Part shown: positions 8,427 to 16,962 of the stretch, in pieces
Layout: each line of letters begins with the position of its first letter
Numbering within the stretch: position 1 is the stretch's first letter
Source: CAXPZW01 sp964221845
GTDB lineage: Bacteria > Bacteroidota > Bacteroidia > Flavobacteriales_D > Sanyastnellaceae
Reading direction: 5' to 3'
Length of the DNA: 45,507 bases
NCBI GenBank assembly: GCA_964221845.1
Contig: CAXPZW010000021.1
Location: forward strand, 1-45,507
Position numbers and translations under genes: made by a program
The notes under the pieces: generated by a model
Told to the model about the DNA's origin: nothing
What the model saw: only the letters and a program-made list of their open reading frames with translations
The model's database searches: none

Positions 8427-9503
8427 GTGAAAGCAACTCACCTCTTGCCCATGGTGGCAGCGGTGCTGGTTTCGTCACTGGCTGCTGCCCAAACCTACTA
8501 CCGCATCAACAACAACTTGAGCGGTACCAACATCTTCTCCACCTTCCAGGATGCCTTCAACCAGGCGCAGGCCGCCTATTTGGGTGACCCCACCCAAGAA
8601 GCCATCTTCATTGTAGAAGGTTCCAACACGCTATACGATCCGGCCACCTCATTCGTCTTCGACTTTCCGGTGATCATCTACGGCACCGGCTACTACTTGG
8701 ACGAAAATCCTCAAACCCAGGCCGATACCCGCGACAGCGAAATCACCAGCCTCACTTTTGGCCCTGGCAGTGAGAACTCTGAGGTCTACGGGGTCAAAAT
8801 CTCGACCTTGAGTGTGGAGACGAACAACATCACCGTCAGCAAAAACAAGATCCTGCTGGAGCTGAACATCGAAGGCAACAACTGCACGGCCAGCAAGAAC
8901 TTTATTGAGGGCGCCTCGTCCACCGCTTTGGTGACCGTTACAGGCGCGACCGGGCTGGTGTTCATCAACAACCTGGTCTTCAATACCGACGCAGCTGGTG
9001 CTGGCAATATGGTGATGGACAACACCTCATCGGGCATCCTGCTCTACAACAGCTTTTGGGGCGATCCTGACAACGTATTCCACAACTTGACGGTGCAAGG
9101 CAACTATTTCAACAGCTCTGAATTTGACCTCACCACTACGTCATCCAACCTCACGGTTTCAGACAATGCGGGTGTGCTGCCCGTCAATTTCCTGTTCACC
9201 TCGGCAGGTGGAGACTCGGCCCCCTTGGCCATCCCCGATTCGGTCTTTTGTTTTAGTTCGGCCATTCCAGGGACGCTATCTTCGGACGGACGCTACCAGA
9301 CCAACACAGGTGGATACATGCCAGCCTCGGGCAACCCCATTTTCAATGGGATCATCACTACCCATGGCATGTACGGCGGCAACGATCCTTACTTGCTCTC
9401 GGGCATGCCGCGCATCCCTTCGGTGTACGAGTATACCGGCAACGCGTCGGGCACTTCCGGCAGCGGCACTTCCTCGGAAACCAAGTCAAAAACCCACAAG
9501 TAA
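8427..9503 (+). CDS. Secreted beta-helix-like surface protein
   Basis: A 358-residue exported protein of unknown function. A signal peptide (KATHLLPMVAAVLVSSLAAAQ) starts from GTG at 8427. The mature part has repeated short beta strands with Asn ladders and turns (VSKNKILLELNIEGNNCTASKNF, FINNLVFNT, LLYNSFWG, VQGNYFNSSEF), typical of a right-handed parallel beta-helix. The C-terminus is a Ser/Thr/Gly-rich basic tail (GTSGSGTSSETKSKTHK), with no type IX sorting domain that I can recognise. Its first 130 residues resemble the next gene product (IEG...YDP...PVIIYGTGYY versus PVVILGNGYF), so the two are paralogues 9 nt apart and likely co-transcribed. Confidence 0.7.
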   Translation: MKATHLLPMVAAVLVSSLAAAQTYYRINNNLSGTNIFSTFQDAFNQAQAAYLGDPTQEAIFIVEGSNTLYDPATSFVFDFPVIIYGTGYYLDENPQTQADTRDSEITSLTFGPGSENSEVYGVKISTLSVETNNITVSKNKILLELNIEGNNCTASKNFIEGASSTALVTVTGATGLVFINNLVFNTDAAGAGNMVMDNTSSGILLYNSFWGDPDNVFHNLTVQGNYFNSSEFDLTTTSSNLTVSDNAGVLPVNFLFTSAGGDSAPLAIPDSVFCFSSAIPGTLSSDGRYQTNTGGYMPASGNPIFNGIITTHGMYGGNDPYLLSGMPRIPSVYEYTGNASGTSGSGTSSETKSKTHK

Positions 9504-9512
9504 CCCGGTCCC

Positions 9513-11720
9513 ATGCGATTGCTTACAACCCTTCTCACCTGCTTGGTGGCCTTGGGCGCATGGGGAACCGTGCACAGGGTCAGCAACTTGCCGGGCACCA
9601 CAGCCACCTACAACAATGTCCAAACCGCGCACGACGCTGCTGCGGCGGGCGACACCTTGTTGATTGAGGGCTACTACGATCCCGGCTTTCCCACCTTGGA
9701 CTCGCTGTACGGCTTCGCGCCGGCGGTGATCTCTACCCCGGTGGTCATTTTAGGCAATGGCTACTTCAACGGTAGCTTGGGCGCAGCGCTGTCCAGCTCG
9801 GATGCCCGCATTCAACGCTTGACCTTGACCTCGACAGCCACCGGAAGTCACCTTGGCAACCTGGACGTCTACCGCTTGCAGGTAGGTGCCAGTGATGTGG
9901 ACGTCAATCACTCGCGGGCACGTCATTTGCGAATGCAAAATGTGGGCAACTGCAACGTGTTTGGGTGCTTCTTGGAACAAGAGTTTGACGACCTCCCCGC
10001 CTTGCAGTTGGTGAGCGCAAACAACTGCATGGTCCAAAACACCATCATTCAAGGGGTGTACTCCGGAGTGGGTGGCATTGACCAACGCTCTGTGGAAGAG
10101 TTCAATACCAGCGGTACCAACCTGTTTGATCACATGGTGTTTGCGCAGGGCTCAGTGCTGTTGCAGCAGGCCATGGTGTTCAACAGCATCTTTACTGCTG
10201 CGTTGTTGGAAAGCACCGCCAACTTGCAGGTGCAAAACTCCATTTTCTCGCAGGCAGGCATTGCGCTTACTGTAGCTCCTGACGGAAGCGGCAACGACGT
10301 TACCGACATCCAAAATCCCGGCGCCGACAACTACTTCAATGTGGACATGAATGCCTTCTTTGTGGACATGCCGGTCACTCCGGATCAGGCCTACATTCCC
10401 GAGGGTTCATCCTCCGCCATTGGCACGGCCTCTGACGGAGACAACCGCGGAGCTTACACCGTAGTGGTTCCTTCGTACGCGCCTGGCGGCAGCTCCATTC
10501 TGCCTGAAATCGTGGGGCTGGAAGTGACCCCAGACGACCGCGGCAGCTGCGTGGTCCCAGTGGTGATTCAGGCCGCTTCTCCCGACGATGTGCCCATTGT
10601 GGCAGTGGCATACGCTGTTAACGATGACCCCACGGCAACTCCGGGGTCGGACGTGCAGGTGCCCCAACCCAACGCAGTGATCAGTGCTCCGTTCAGCATT
10701 TCGCTGGTGGGCTTGCCTCCCGGTCCGCATGTGTTGGCCGTGCAGGTGCTCGACGCCAACGGCAATTGGAGCATCCCGGTGGAAACCGAAGTCACCAAGC
10801 TGCCGCAACAGCCTGCCATTGATATTGATCGCTTTGCCTACTTCTGGGATGAAGATCCCGGTTACGGCGAGGAATTGATCGTCGTAGTTGCCTCCGGTGC
10901 AGAAGACGACGGCGACCTGACCGACGTAACTGTGCAGCAGGTCATCGTTCCCGAAACCGACTTTCAACCGGGTCTGCACCGCTTGTATGTGCGTACCTAC
11001 GATGTGGCTGGCAACCCCAGTGTCACCTACGGCACAGAAGTGCTGCTCTTGGACGCACCTGCTCCAGAAGTACCGCTTGCTGGCGTCCACGCCTTCTTTG
11101 ACAACGACCCGGGTTATGGCGAGGAGACCTTCATCTTTGACGGCGGCAGTACGCTGACCTTTGACGAAGTCTTTGACACCTTCATCCCCTTCTCAGGGTT
11201 GAACCTAGGTCAACACACCCTGTTTGTGCGCACGCGGGATTTGGAAGGTAACTTCAGCGTGACCTATGGCACTGGGGTGTACGTGGTGGACACTCCGGTT
11301 GAACTTTCCATTTCTGGGCTCGAGTACTACTGGGACAACGACGACCCCGGCTACGGCAACGCCACCCCATTGGATGTACCTACCGGAAACCTGACCGATT
11401 GGACGGCCTACTTTAACATGATGCCTCCTTCGGAGGGCCTGGAACTTGGAGCGCACACGGTCACCGTGCGTGTGCAAGACGTGGAAGGCAACTGGAGCGT
11501 TTCGGTCCAGCGCGATGTTGAGGTGTTGGACGAACTGGTGGTGATTGACGTGTCGGGCGACGGCATGATTGGCACCTCAGACATACTGAACGTGATCGCT
11601 GACTTTGGGTGCAACATCTTTGAACCCGAATGCTACGAAAGCGACTTTAACTTCAACACCACCGTGGGTACTGATGACTTGCTGATGATCCTGGCCAACT
11701 TTGGGCAGAACGTCATGTAA
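9513..11720 (+). CDS. Secreted beta-helix protein with DPGYG modules and dockerin-like tail
   Basis: A 735-residue exported protein. After a signal peptide (about residues 1-18) comes a beta-helix region to about 290, paralogous to the preceding gene product. Four Ig-like modules of about 80 residues follow; the last three start near 440, 525 and 602 with the pattern Y/F-F/W-D-x-DPGYG and end in GxHxLxVRxxDxxGNxSV. The C-terminus, from about residue 676, holds two EF-hand-like dockerin half-motifs: DVSGDGMIGTSDILNVIADFG and DFNFNTTVGTDDLLMILANFG. The second half lacks the canonical DG. It has no recognisable type IX sorting domain, so the dockerin-like tail may serve attachment or sorting. 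A GCAGCT/AGCTGC hairpin (11724-11740) follows the stop. Function unknown; surface role inferred. Confidence 0.75.
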   Translation: MRLLTTLLTCLVALGAWGTVHRVSNLPGTTATYNNVQTAHDAAAAGDTLLIEGYYDPGFPTLDSLYGFAPAVISTPVVILGNGYFNGSLGAALSSSDARIQRLTLTSTATGSHLGNLDVYRLQVGASDVDVNHSRARHLRMQNVGNCNVFGCFLEQEFDDLPALQLVSANNCMVQNTIIQGVYSGVGGIDQRSVEEFNTSGTNLFDHMVFAQGSVLLQQAMVFNSIFTAALLESTANLQVQNSIFSQAGIALTVAPDGSGNDVTDIQNPGADNYFNVDMNAFFVDMPVTPDQAYIPEGSSSAIGTASDGDNRGAYTVVVPSYAPGGSSILPEIVGLEVTPDDRGSCVVPVVIQAASPDDVPIVAVAYAVNDDPTATPGSDVQVPQPNAVISAPFSISLVGLPPGPHVLAVQVLDANGNWSIPVETEVTKLPQQPAIDIDRFAYFWDEDPGYGEELIVVVASGAEDDGDLTDVTVQQVIVPETDFQPGLHRLYVRTYDVAGNPSVTYGTEVLLLDAPAPEVPLAGVHAFFDNDPGYGEETFIFDGGSTLTFDEVFDTFIPFSGLNLGQHTLFVRTRDLEGNFSVTYGTGVYVVDTPVELSISGLEYYWDNDDPGYGNATPLDVPTGNLTDWTAYFNMMPPSEGLELGAHTVTVRVQDVEGNWSVSVQRDVEVLDELVVIDVSGDGMIGTSDILNVIADFGCNIFEPECYESDFNFNTTVGTDDLLMILANFGQNVM

Positions 11721-11970
11721 GCAGCAGCTCACGTAGCTGCGCCAACCCGCGTGAACCCACGTCTTCGATGGCCGTAAGGTTACGCACGCCAGTGACCTCG
11801 GGCACCGCGGGGTCGATGATGTACTTGGGGATTTCGGGACGGGCCACTTGGACCAGTCCTGCTGCGGGATACACATTGAGCGAGGTACCCACAACCACAA
11901 ATACATCGGCGGATGCCACCAGCGCTGCTGCAGGTTCAATCAAAGGGACCGCCTCTCCAAACCAATGCGG
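11713..11970 (-). pseudogene. Sirtuin (Sir2/CobB) C-terminal remnant
   Basis: Eighty-five codons match only the C-terminal third of NAD-dependent sirtuin deacylases: PHWFGEAVP (usually PHxVWFGExVP), FVVVGTSLNVYPAAGL, the IIDP strand, and the final ALxxLxxLL-type helix. The NAD-binding GAGxSxxSGIPxFR motif, the catalytic QNxDxLHxxAG histidine and the zinc cysteines are all missing, because less than about 230 nt separates this piece from kdsC. Even the ATG at 12045 in this frame would add only unrelated residues. The deacylase therefore cannot be active. Its 3' end overlaps the convergent dockerin-tailed gene by 8 nt. Confidence 0.75.
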
Positions 11971-12068
11971 TTTACCAAACGTACCCGTTTGGCATCGCCG
12001 CTGGAGAGCGCGTCGGTCACTCCAATGTTGGTGACCCGTTTCCAAAAAGTGCGAATTCGAGTTTTCAT
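11940..12068 (-). pseudogene. 5' fragment of a second gene fused to the sirtuin remnant
   Basis: An ATG at 12068 opens a 42-codon frame beginning MKTRIRTFWKRVTNIGVTD and continuing with AKRVRLVNRI before a stop at 11940. The basic, KRxRLxNxI-containing start resembles, from memory, the first residues of multi-pass Bacteroidota sensor proteins just before their first membrane helix, but the homology is breached there. It overlaps the sirtuin remnant in another frame near 11940-11970, so a deletion may have joined the front of one gene to the back of another. It could alternatively be a random short frame. Confidence 0.35.
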
Positions 12069-12123
12069 GCCAGAGTTATCAGTCCGGCCCAAACCTCGTA
12101 AACAAGCACAGGGAACAGCGCAA

Positions 12124-12142
12124 ACCCGCTTCGGATGCGGGT
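12124..12142 (-). terminator. Candidate terminator after kdsC
   Basis: ACCCGC-(7 nt)-GCGGGT forms a 6 bp stem 43 nt after the kdsC stop. On the minus strand it is followed by TTTGCG, so the T tract is short. The rest of 12069-12184 shows nothing I recognise. Confidence 0.4.
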
Positions 12143-12184
12143 GTCAGATTTTGGCGCAAAGGCCCGCGGAAAGGTACTACACGC

Positions 12185-12709
12185 CTACCATTCGAAGGAC
12201 TCTGCGTCGAGCCATTGGCCCTTGGCCTTGAGTACTTGCTCAAGGATGTCGCGCACGCAACCTTTGCCACCGCCATAAGGGGACACATAGGCACATACGG
12301 CCTTGACCTCAGGCGCGGCGTCAGCGGGACAGGTCGGCAGGCCCACATGCTTGAGCACCGGGATGTCTGGAATGTCATCGCCCATGTACAGGATGTGCTC
12401 AGGGTCTACTCCGTGCTTTTCGCAAAAGGCATTGAGCACTTCCATCTTGTTCTTGGACCCCAGGTACACCTCGTGCACGCCCAAGCCTTCAAAACGGCCA
12501 CGTACCGCCTCTTGGGTGCCGCCGGTAATGATGGCCATACGCAGGCCCTTTTTGTGGGCATACTGCACCGCGTAACCGTCCTTGACGTTGGCAGTACGGG
12601 CGAGTTCGCCATCTGAAAACAGGTAGATGATGGCATCGGTGAATACCCCATCGTAATCGAGGCAGACGGCCTGGATGCCGCGCAGGAGTTCTTTATAGTT
12701 CTGGGCCAT
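12185..12709 (-). CDS. kdsC: KDO-8-phosphate phosphatase (HAD family)
   Basis: A 174-residue cytoplasmic HAD phosphatase of the KdsC class. It releases phosphate from 3-deoxy-D-manno-octulosonate 8-phosphate in lipopolysaccharide inner-core synthesis. The catalytic DxD is in CLDYDGVFTD (D18, D20), motif II in MAIITGG, and motif IV in MGDDIPD. The C-terminal SPYGGGKGCVRDILEQVL segment is typical of KdsC and needed for catalysis in the tetramer. Length is normal for C0-type KdsC. It overlaps the DUF2520 gene by 17 nt, and this Rossmann/KdsC pair is common in Bacteroidota as I recall. It is the last intact gene of the minus-strand cluster. Confidence 0.9.
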   Translation of the reverse strand: MAQNYKELLRGIQAVCLDYDGVFTDAIIYLFSDGELARTANVKDGYAVQYAHKKGLRMAIITGGTQEAVRGRFEGLGVHEVYLGSKNKMEVLNAFCEKHGVDPEHILYMGDDIPDIPVLKHVGLPTCPADAAPEVKAVCAYVSPYGGGKGCVRDILEQVLKAKGQWLDAESFEW

Positions 12710-13457
12710 GGTAGCGGTTTCGAATCAGGTCAGAGAGTTGTTGGTAGAGTGCGGCAAGTTCGGGTTGGTCTTGCAGCGCACGCAGGTGGGTGTCGAGTAC
12801 GGGGTGATCGCCGCGTCGGGCGGGTCCGGTTTGGGCGTCCAACGGCGGTTGGGACACTGCTTTTTCTGTGGTCGCATGCATGAGCGGGTACAGCAGGTCC
12901 AGCTCCATGCCGCCGGATTGCAGGATGCGGCTCGCCGTCTCGTACAGCGCGTTGGGAAAGTTGCACGCGAACACCGCCGCCAAATGCAGCGTGGCGCGTT
13001 GGGCTGATGATATGCGGCGTACGTCCATACCGAGCGCAGTCCCCAAGGCTTCTAGGGTAGTCAGGTCACCTGCCTGTGCAGCCTCCACACACAGCGGAAT
13101 GCCGGTGAAGTCCACGGCAACTGTTTTGCTGAAGGTTTGCAAGGGGTAAAACACGCCGCGTCGACCGGTGCCCATGTCCTCCAAAGGCACGCTGCCGGAG
13201 GTGTGCACCGCCAAGGTGTCCTCAGGCAGTTGCTGGGCCACTTGGGCTACTGCGCGGTCACTTACGGCAAGGATGGTCACGTCGGCCTCGGGCAGTGCCG
13301 CTGGCCACGATACGGGCTGGGCTTGAATGCTGTTTGACAGGGCTTGCAACGGCTCTGACGCGCGTCCGGCGACGGCCACCACCTCCACCCCAGCCTGTTT
13401 GAAAGCGCGGGCCAGGTGCCAAGCCACGTTGCCGGTCCCGATCAGGTTAACCCGCAT
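12693..13457 (-). CDS. Rossmann-like/DUF2520 oxidoreductase
   Basis: A 254-residue protein with an N-terminal NADP-binding Rossmann fold (VNLIGTGNVAWHLARAF) and a C-terminal all-helical DUF2520 domain. The DUF2520 signature appears as AAVFACNFPNALY and TGPARRGD near the C-terminus. It is related to 6-phosphogluconate dehydrogenase/pyrroline-5-carboxylate reductase-like enzymes; its substrate is not established. I chose the ATG at 13457 because it directly precedes the first beta strand; the upstream extension to 13517 would sit inside ccmF. It overlaps ccmF by 11 nt and kdsC by 17 nt, so it is translationally coupled on both sides. Confidence 0.85.
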   Translation of the reverse strand: MRVNLIGTGNVAWHLARAFKQAGVEVVAVAGRASEPLQALSNSIQAQPVSWPAALPEADVTILAVSDRAVAQVAQQLPEDTLAVHTSGSVPLEDMGTGRRGVFYPLQTFSKTVAVDFTGIPLCVEAAQAGDLTTLEALGTALGMDVRRISSAQRATLHLAAVFACNFPNALYETASRILQSGGMELDLLYPLMHATTEKAVSQPPLDAQTGPARRGDHPVLDTHLRALQDQPELAALYQQLSDLIRNRYHGPEL

Positions 13458-16215
13458 CGCGTGCGTTTCGACGGCGGAATTCGCGGATGCGGTGCAGGAT
13501 GGCGATGACGGTTCCAATCACCATCACCAAACACCCGATCCACAGGATGTTGATCTGCGGGAACACCACAGCGGTCATCACAATGAAGTCTTTGGCCACC
13601 GAATCGTGTTCGGCCACCTGCAGGGTCACCTCGCGGCGCTGCGGATCAAAGTTCTCCAGTCGGAATTTGAAGCCCCAGTCTTCCAAGAAATAATCTTCGG
13701 CAATCACCTGGCCACGCAGGCTGATGAACGGCAGGTTGAAGGGCTGCGCGCGGTCCTTGCGGCTAACAGTGAAGAAGATGTTGTAGGTGTCCTCGTTTTG
13801 GAGGATCTCCGGACGGCCATCGGTGATCAGGTTGACGCTGTCCACCTCCACAATGTGGCCCGAAATGGAAATGCTTTGGCCCACCATGAGCACGTGCTTA
13901 CGCTCCTCGTGGTAACCACGTTCGTCGATGACGGGGTCTTCGGTGTCCACGTAATTCAGGTAAGTGTAGACGTCCCTGCCCAAGTAGTGCTTGATGCTGG
14001 GTTCGCGGCTGGTGGATCCCATGCGGTCATTGCGGATCAGGCTCGGATGCAGGGTAAAGAGGTACTCACCGGGCTTGCCGTTTTCCCAAGGTTGGGCCAC
14101 TTTGAGTTGGCGCGAGTTGGGGAAGGGCACTTCACTCCAGTAGGGCTCCATGTCGTCCAAGAACTCGGCGCTTGGGGTGTGGTCTTGCACGCAAATGAAC
14201 AATGCGCCTTTTTTGAAGACCAAATCGCCTTGCGCATAGGTGCGGGGTGCACGGCCGTAGTACTCCACGTCCACTTCAAAGTGCACGCTATCGGGTTGCC
14301 AACGCTTGTCTTTGTAGGCCACGAAGTAGTCGCGCATGCCCAAGGTGTCGCCCTCGTACATGGCCTTGTTTTCGGCGTTAGAGAAGTTGTCCGAGAGTTG
14401 CGACAGGTCGCCGATGTCGTTGGAGGAAATGAACTCCTGTTGCGATGTAGAGACCACCGCGCCGAGCAAGATCATTCCAAAGCCCACGTGCGCGATGTTG
14501 GCGCCCGAGAAGTTGAGTTTGCCTTTGAGGATGCGCACCGCGTAGTCCACGCTGGCGGAAATCACAAAGATGCTCGCAGCCAACAGGACCACTACCAGCG
14601 GGTTGGCTTTGTAGCTGAAGTCCGTAAAGTGGATGAACGCTGCAGACCCCAGCAAAGCCGCTGCAAACGGCCATGCCATGTGGCGCGCAAACTTGCGCAT
14701 GTCGGTCTTGGTGTAGCGGAAGTAGTGGGTGATGGCAATCAAGATGCACAGCAGAATGGCAATCGGGATTTGCACCTTGTGGTAGGCATCTGCAATGTTC
14801 TCGGGCTCGGCAAAGTGGGCGTCGATCCCCATTTCCCCGAACACCAAGTTCCACACCGGAATCGAGTTGCGCAGCGAAATGTGTACCGCCGAAATCACCA
14901 GCACCAGCGAGCCAATAAACATCCAAAACTCCCGGCTCCAGAGGTCTTCCTCTTCCTTGGTGCGTTCAAACTTGGTGTAAGCCACCACCGCCCAAATTGC
15001 TGTGGCCACCAAGAAGAAAGTGGTCACGCTCATCGAAAGCTTGTCACGGAAAATCAGCACCAGCAGTAACGTGAGCACGCCGGTGATCAAGTAGCCCATG
15101 CGGTGCTTGCGCGTTTGCAACAGCAAGTACACCGAGGCGAAGATGAAGAAGAGGTAATAGAAGTACAATTGGGGCAGAATGCCGGTCTCCACAAAGGAGT
15201 GCACCGAGCTGTCGCCCAACACGCCAGAGCGGGTCAGGAAGGTGCTGTAGAGCACCAGCAAGAACGTGCTCAGCACCAAGATGAAGGTGGTAAACAGGCT
15301 GGTTTGCTTGCGCTTGTTGATCAGCATCAAGTGCGCACCACCGACCATGGTGATCCACGGCACCAGCGAGGAGTTTTCTACCGGGTCCCATGCCCAGAAA
15401 CCGCCAAAGCCCAGTGCTTCGTATGCCCAAGCACCGCCCATGAGGATGCCCGTGCCCAAAATCATGATCACAAAAAAGCTCCACGGAATGGCCGGGGCCA
15501 TCCAGCCTTTGAAATCCTTGCGCACCAGTCCGCCAATGGCGTATGCAAACGGCACCAAGGTGCTGGCAAAGCCCAAGAACAGCGTGGGTGGGTGGATGGT
15601 GTTCCAGTAGTTCTGCAACAGGGGATTTAGGCCCTTGCCGTCGGCAAACTTGTCGAAGTTGAACAGGTACTCCGGATCCAAGAACATGGGGCTGGAGATG
15701 TTGGCCGGCAACTCACGGATGAGCGCAAACGGGTTCTGTCCAAACTGAAACTCGCCAAAGTACACGCCCACCATCATGGTGGTCAAGAACACTTGCACCG
15801 CAGCAAAGGTGCCCACCACGGGGCCTTCCCATTTGCCGGAAATGCGGATGAGTATGTTGCCCAACACCACGTTCCAGAAGGTCCACAGCAAAAAGCTGCC
15901 CTCCTGCCCTTCCCAGAAGCACGAGAGGATGAACTGCCACGGCATGGTGTTGTTCATGTGCTCCGATACGTAGTAGTACTCGTAATGCTTACCTATGATG
16001 ATGTAGAACAACGTCCCAATCACCCCGAGCATGGCCACGGTGTGCAGGCGGAAGGTGTTACGGCCAAAGCCCAACCAGGACTCTTCGCCCAGCTTTTCGC
16101 TGCGGAAGTAGCCAAAGGCGCTCATCAAGGAAGTGGCCACGGCCAAGAGGATGAACGCGGTGCCGATTTGGCCTGGAAGCAGGTGCTCTCCTACGTAGGC
16201 GATGTCTTCGATCAC
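13447..16215 (-). CDS. ccmF: Cytochrome c heme lyase subunit CcmF
   Basis: A 922-residue multi-pass inner-membrane protein of the heme-handling family. It takes heme from CcmE and takes part in ligation to apocytochrome c in the periplasm. The tryptophan-rich WWD-type motif is GFGGFWAWDPVENSSLVPW, close to residues 260-280, and many membrane helices fill the first 500 residues. A large periplasmic domain follows, rich in beta strands (about 600-880), and a final helix lies near the C-terminus (INILWIGCLVMVIGTVIAIL). It is longer than proteobacterial CcmF (about 650) because of that C-terminal domain, which is usual in Bacteroidota as I recall. The GTG start (16215-16213) overlaps the ccmE stop as GTGA, indicating tight coupling. 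Confidence 0.92.
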   Translation of the reverse strand: MIEDIAYVGEHLLPGQIGTAFILLAVATSLMSAFGYFRSEKLGEESWLGFGRNTFRLHTVAMLGVIGTLFYIIIGKHYEYYYVSEHMNNTMPWQFILSCFWEGQEGSFLLWTFWNVVLGNILIRISGKWEGPVVGTFAAVQVFLTTMMVGVYFGEFQFGQNPFALIRELPANISSPMFLDPEYLFNFDKFADGKGLNPLLQNYWNTIHPPTLFLGFASTLVPFAYAIGGLVRKDFKGWMAPAIPWSFFVIMILGTGILMGGAWAYEALGFGGFWAWDPVENSSLVPWITMVGGAHLMLINKRKQTSLFTTFILVLSTFLLVLYSTFLTRSGVLGDSSVHSFVETGILPQLYFYYLFFIFASVYLLLQTRKHRMGYLITGVLTLLLVLIFRDKLSMSVTTFFLVATAIWAVVAYTKFERTKEEEDLWSREFWMFIGSLVLVISAVHISLRNSIPVWNLVFGEMGIDAHFAEPENIADAYHKVQIPIAILLCILIAITHYFRYTKTDMRKFARHMAWPFAAALLGSAAFIHFTDFSYKANPLVVVLLAASIFVISASVDYAVRILKGKLNFSGANIAHVGFGMILLGAVVSTSQQEFISSNDIGDLSQLSDNFSNAENKAMYEGDTLGMRDYFVAYKDKRWQPDSVHFEVDVEYYGRAPRTYAQGDLVFKKGALFICVQDHTPSAEFLDDMEPYWSEVPFPNSRQLKVAQPWENGKPGEYLFTLHPSLIRNDRMGSTSREPSIKHYLGRDVYTYLNYVDTEDPVIDERGYHEERKHVLMVGQSISISGHIVEVDSVNLITDGRPEILQNEDTYNIFFTVSRKDRAQPFNLPFISLRGQVIAEDYFLEDWGFKFRLENFDPQRREVTLQVAEHDSVAKDFIVMTAVVFPQINILWIGCLVMVIGTVIAILHRIREFRRRNARDAG

Positions 16216-16958
16216 TTGCCGGCGGTTTCAAATTGGTGTTTGTCCTCGTCGTACTTCGAGGGACACTTGAGCATGACCTTGCTGCTTTCAAAGCGGCCGT
16301 CTACGACTTTGCCGTAGAGGTCAATTTCTTCGGATTGTTCCAAGCCTGTGGGGCGTGGGTCTTCGCTGTTGCGGTAATGGACCTGAACGGTTTGCCCTTC
16401 AGTATCGGTCACGTAAAAGGTGCAGAGATTTGCGTCCACCTCGGGGTCGTAGTGGATGCCTTTGGCTTTGTCCACTGTGCCCTTGATTTTATAGGTGGTA
16501 CCCGGCGTTTCAAACGCGGTGGCAAAGGGTTCGTTGGAGCTGGTGTCCACAAACTTGCCTGCGGTTTCAAATTGGTGTTTGTCCTCGTTGTACTTCGAGG
16601 GACACTTAAGGCTGACCTTGTTGCTTTCAAAGCGGCCGTCCACGACTTTACCGTCTAGGGTAATGTCTTCCGACTGCTCCAAACCTTGGGGTCGTGGATC
16701 TTTGCTGTTGCGGTAATACACCTGGACGGTTTGCCCTTCGGAATCGGTCACGTAAAAGGTACAGAGGTTGGCGTCTACCTCGGGGTCGTAATGAATGCCT
16801 TTGGCTTGGTCTACTGTGCCTTTGATTTTGTATGGGACCCCGGGCATTTCAAACGCGGTGGCAAAGGGTACAGTTTCGGATTTGTCGAATGCTACGGAAA
16901 CCAGGACGCCGGCGATAGCGGCAAACAGAATGACTAGGACAACGTGGGTCTTTTGCAT
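16212..16958 (-). CDS. ccmE: Double-domain heme chaperone CcmE (tandem CcmE repeat)
   Basis: The periplasmic heme chaperone of System I cytochrome c maturation, here 248 residues instead of the usual 130-160. One N-terminal membrane anchor (VVLVILFAAIAGVLVSVAF) is followed by two complete OB-fold domains, residues 31-135 and 144-248, joined by FVDTSSNE. By my alignment they agree at 91 of 105 positions. Each ends in LKCPSKY(N/D)EDKHQFE, so the heme-attachment motif is the CxxxY variant, not the HxxxY of E. coli. Both copies keep it, giving two potential covalent heme sites on one anchor. The start at 16958 is 4 nt after the ccmD stop; an in-frame ATG at 17018 would lie inside ccmD. Family firm; double-heme function inferred. 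Confidence 0.9.
   Translation of the reverse strand: MQKTHVVLVILFAAIAGVLVSVAFDKSETVPFATAFEMPGVPYKIKGTVDQAKGIHYDPEVDANLCTFYVTDSEGQTVQVYYRNSKDPRPQGLEQSEDITLDGKVVDGRFESNKVSLKCPSKYNEDKHQFETAGKFVDTSSNEPFATAFETPGTTYKIKGTVDKAKGIHYDPEVDANLCTFYVTDTEGQTVQVHYRNSEDPRPTGLEQSEEIDLYGKVVDGRFESSKVMLKCPSKYDEDKHQFETAGK
16215..16868 (-). repeat. Tandem intragenic duplication within ccmE
   Basis: Two 315 nt units (16868-16554 and 16529-16215) encode the two CcmE domains and are separated by 24 nt. Long exact stretches are shared, for example around the LKCPSKY codons. The coding frame is kept and the second unit ends exactly at the stop codon, which points to an in-frame duplication or fusion of two ccmE genes. 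Confidence 0.9.
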
Positions 16959-16962
16959 GGCG

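Noticed and set aside
11713..12045. A functional 110-residue sirtuin starting at 12045
   Set aside because: The residues before PHWFGE do not resemble any sirtuin, and all N-terminal catalytic and NAD-binding motifs are absent.
13327..15069. A 580-codon plus-strand open frame opposite ccmF
   Set aside because: Composition is His/Val/Gln-rich as in antisense shadows of GC-rich genes, and ccmF on the other strand is clearly real.
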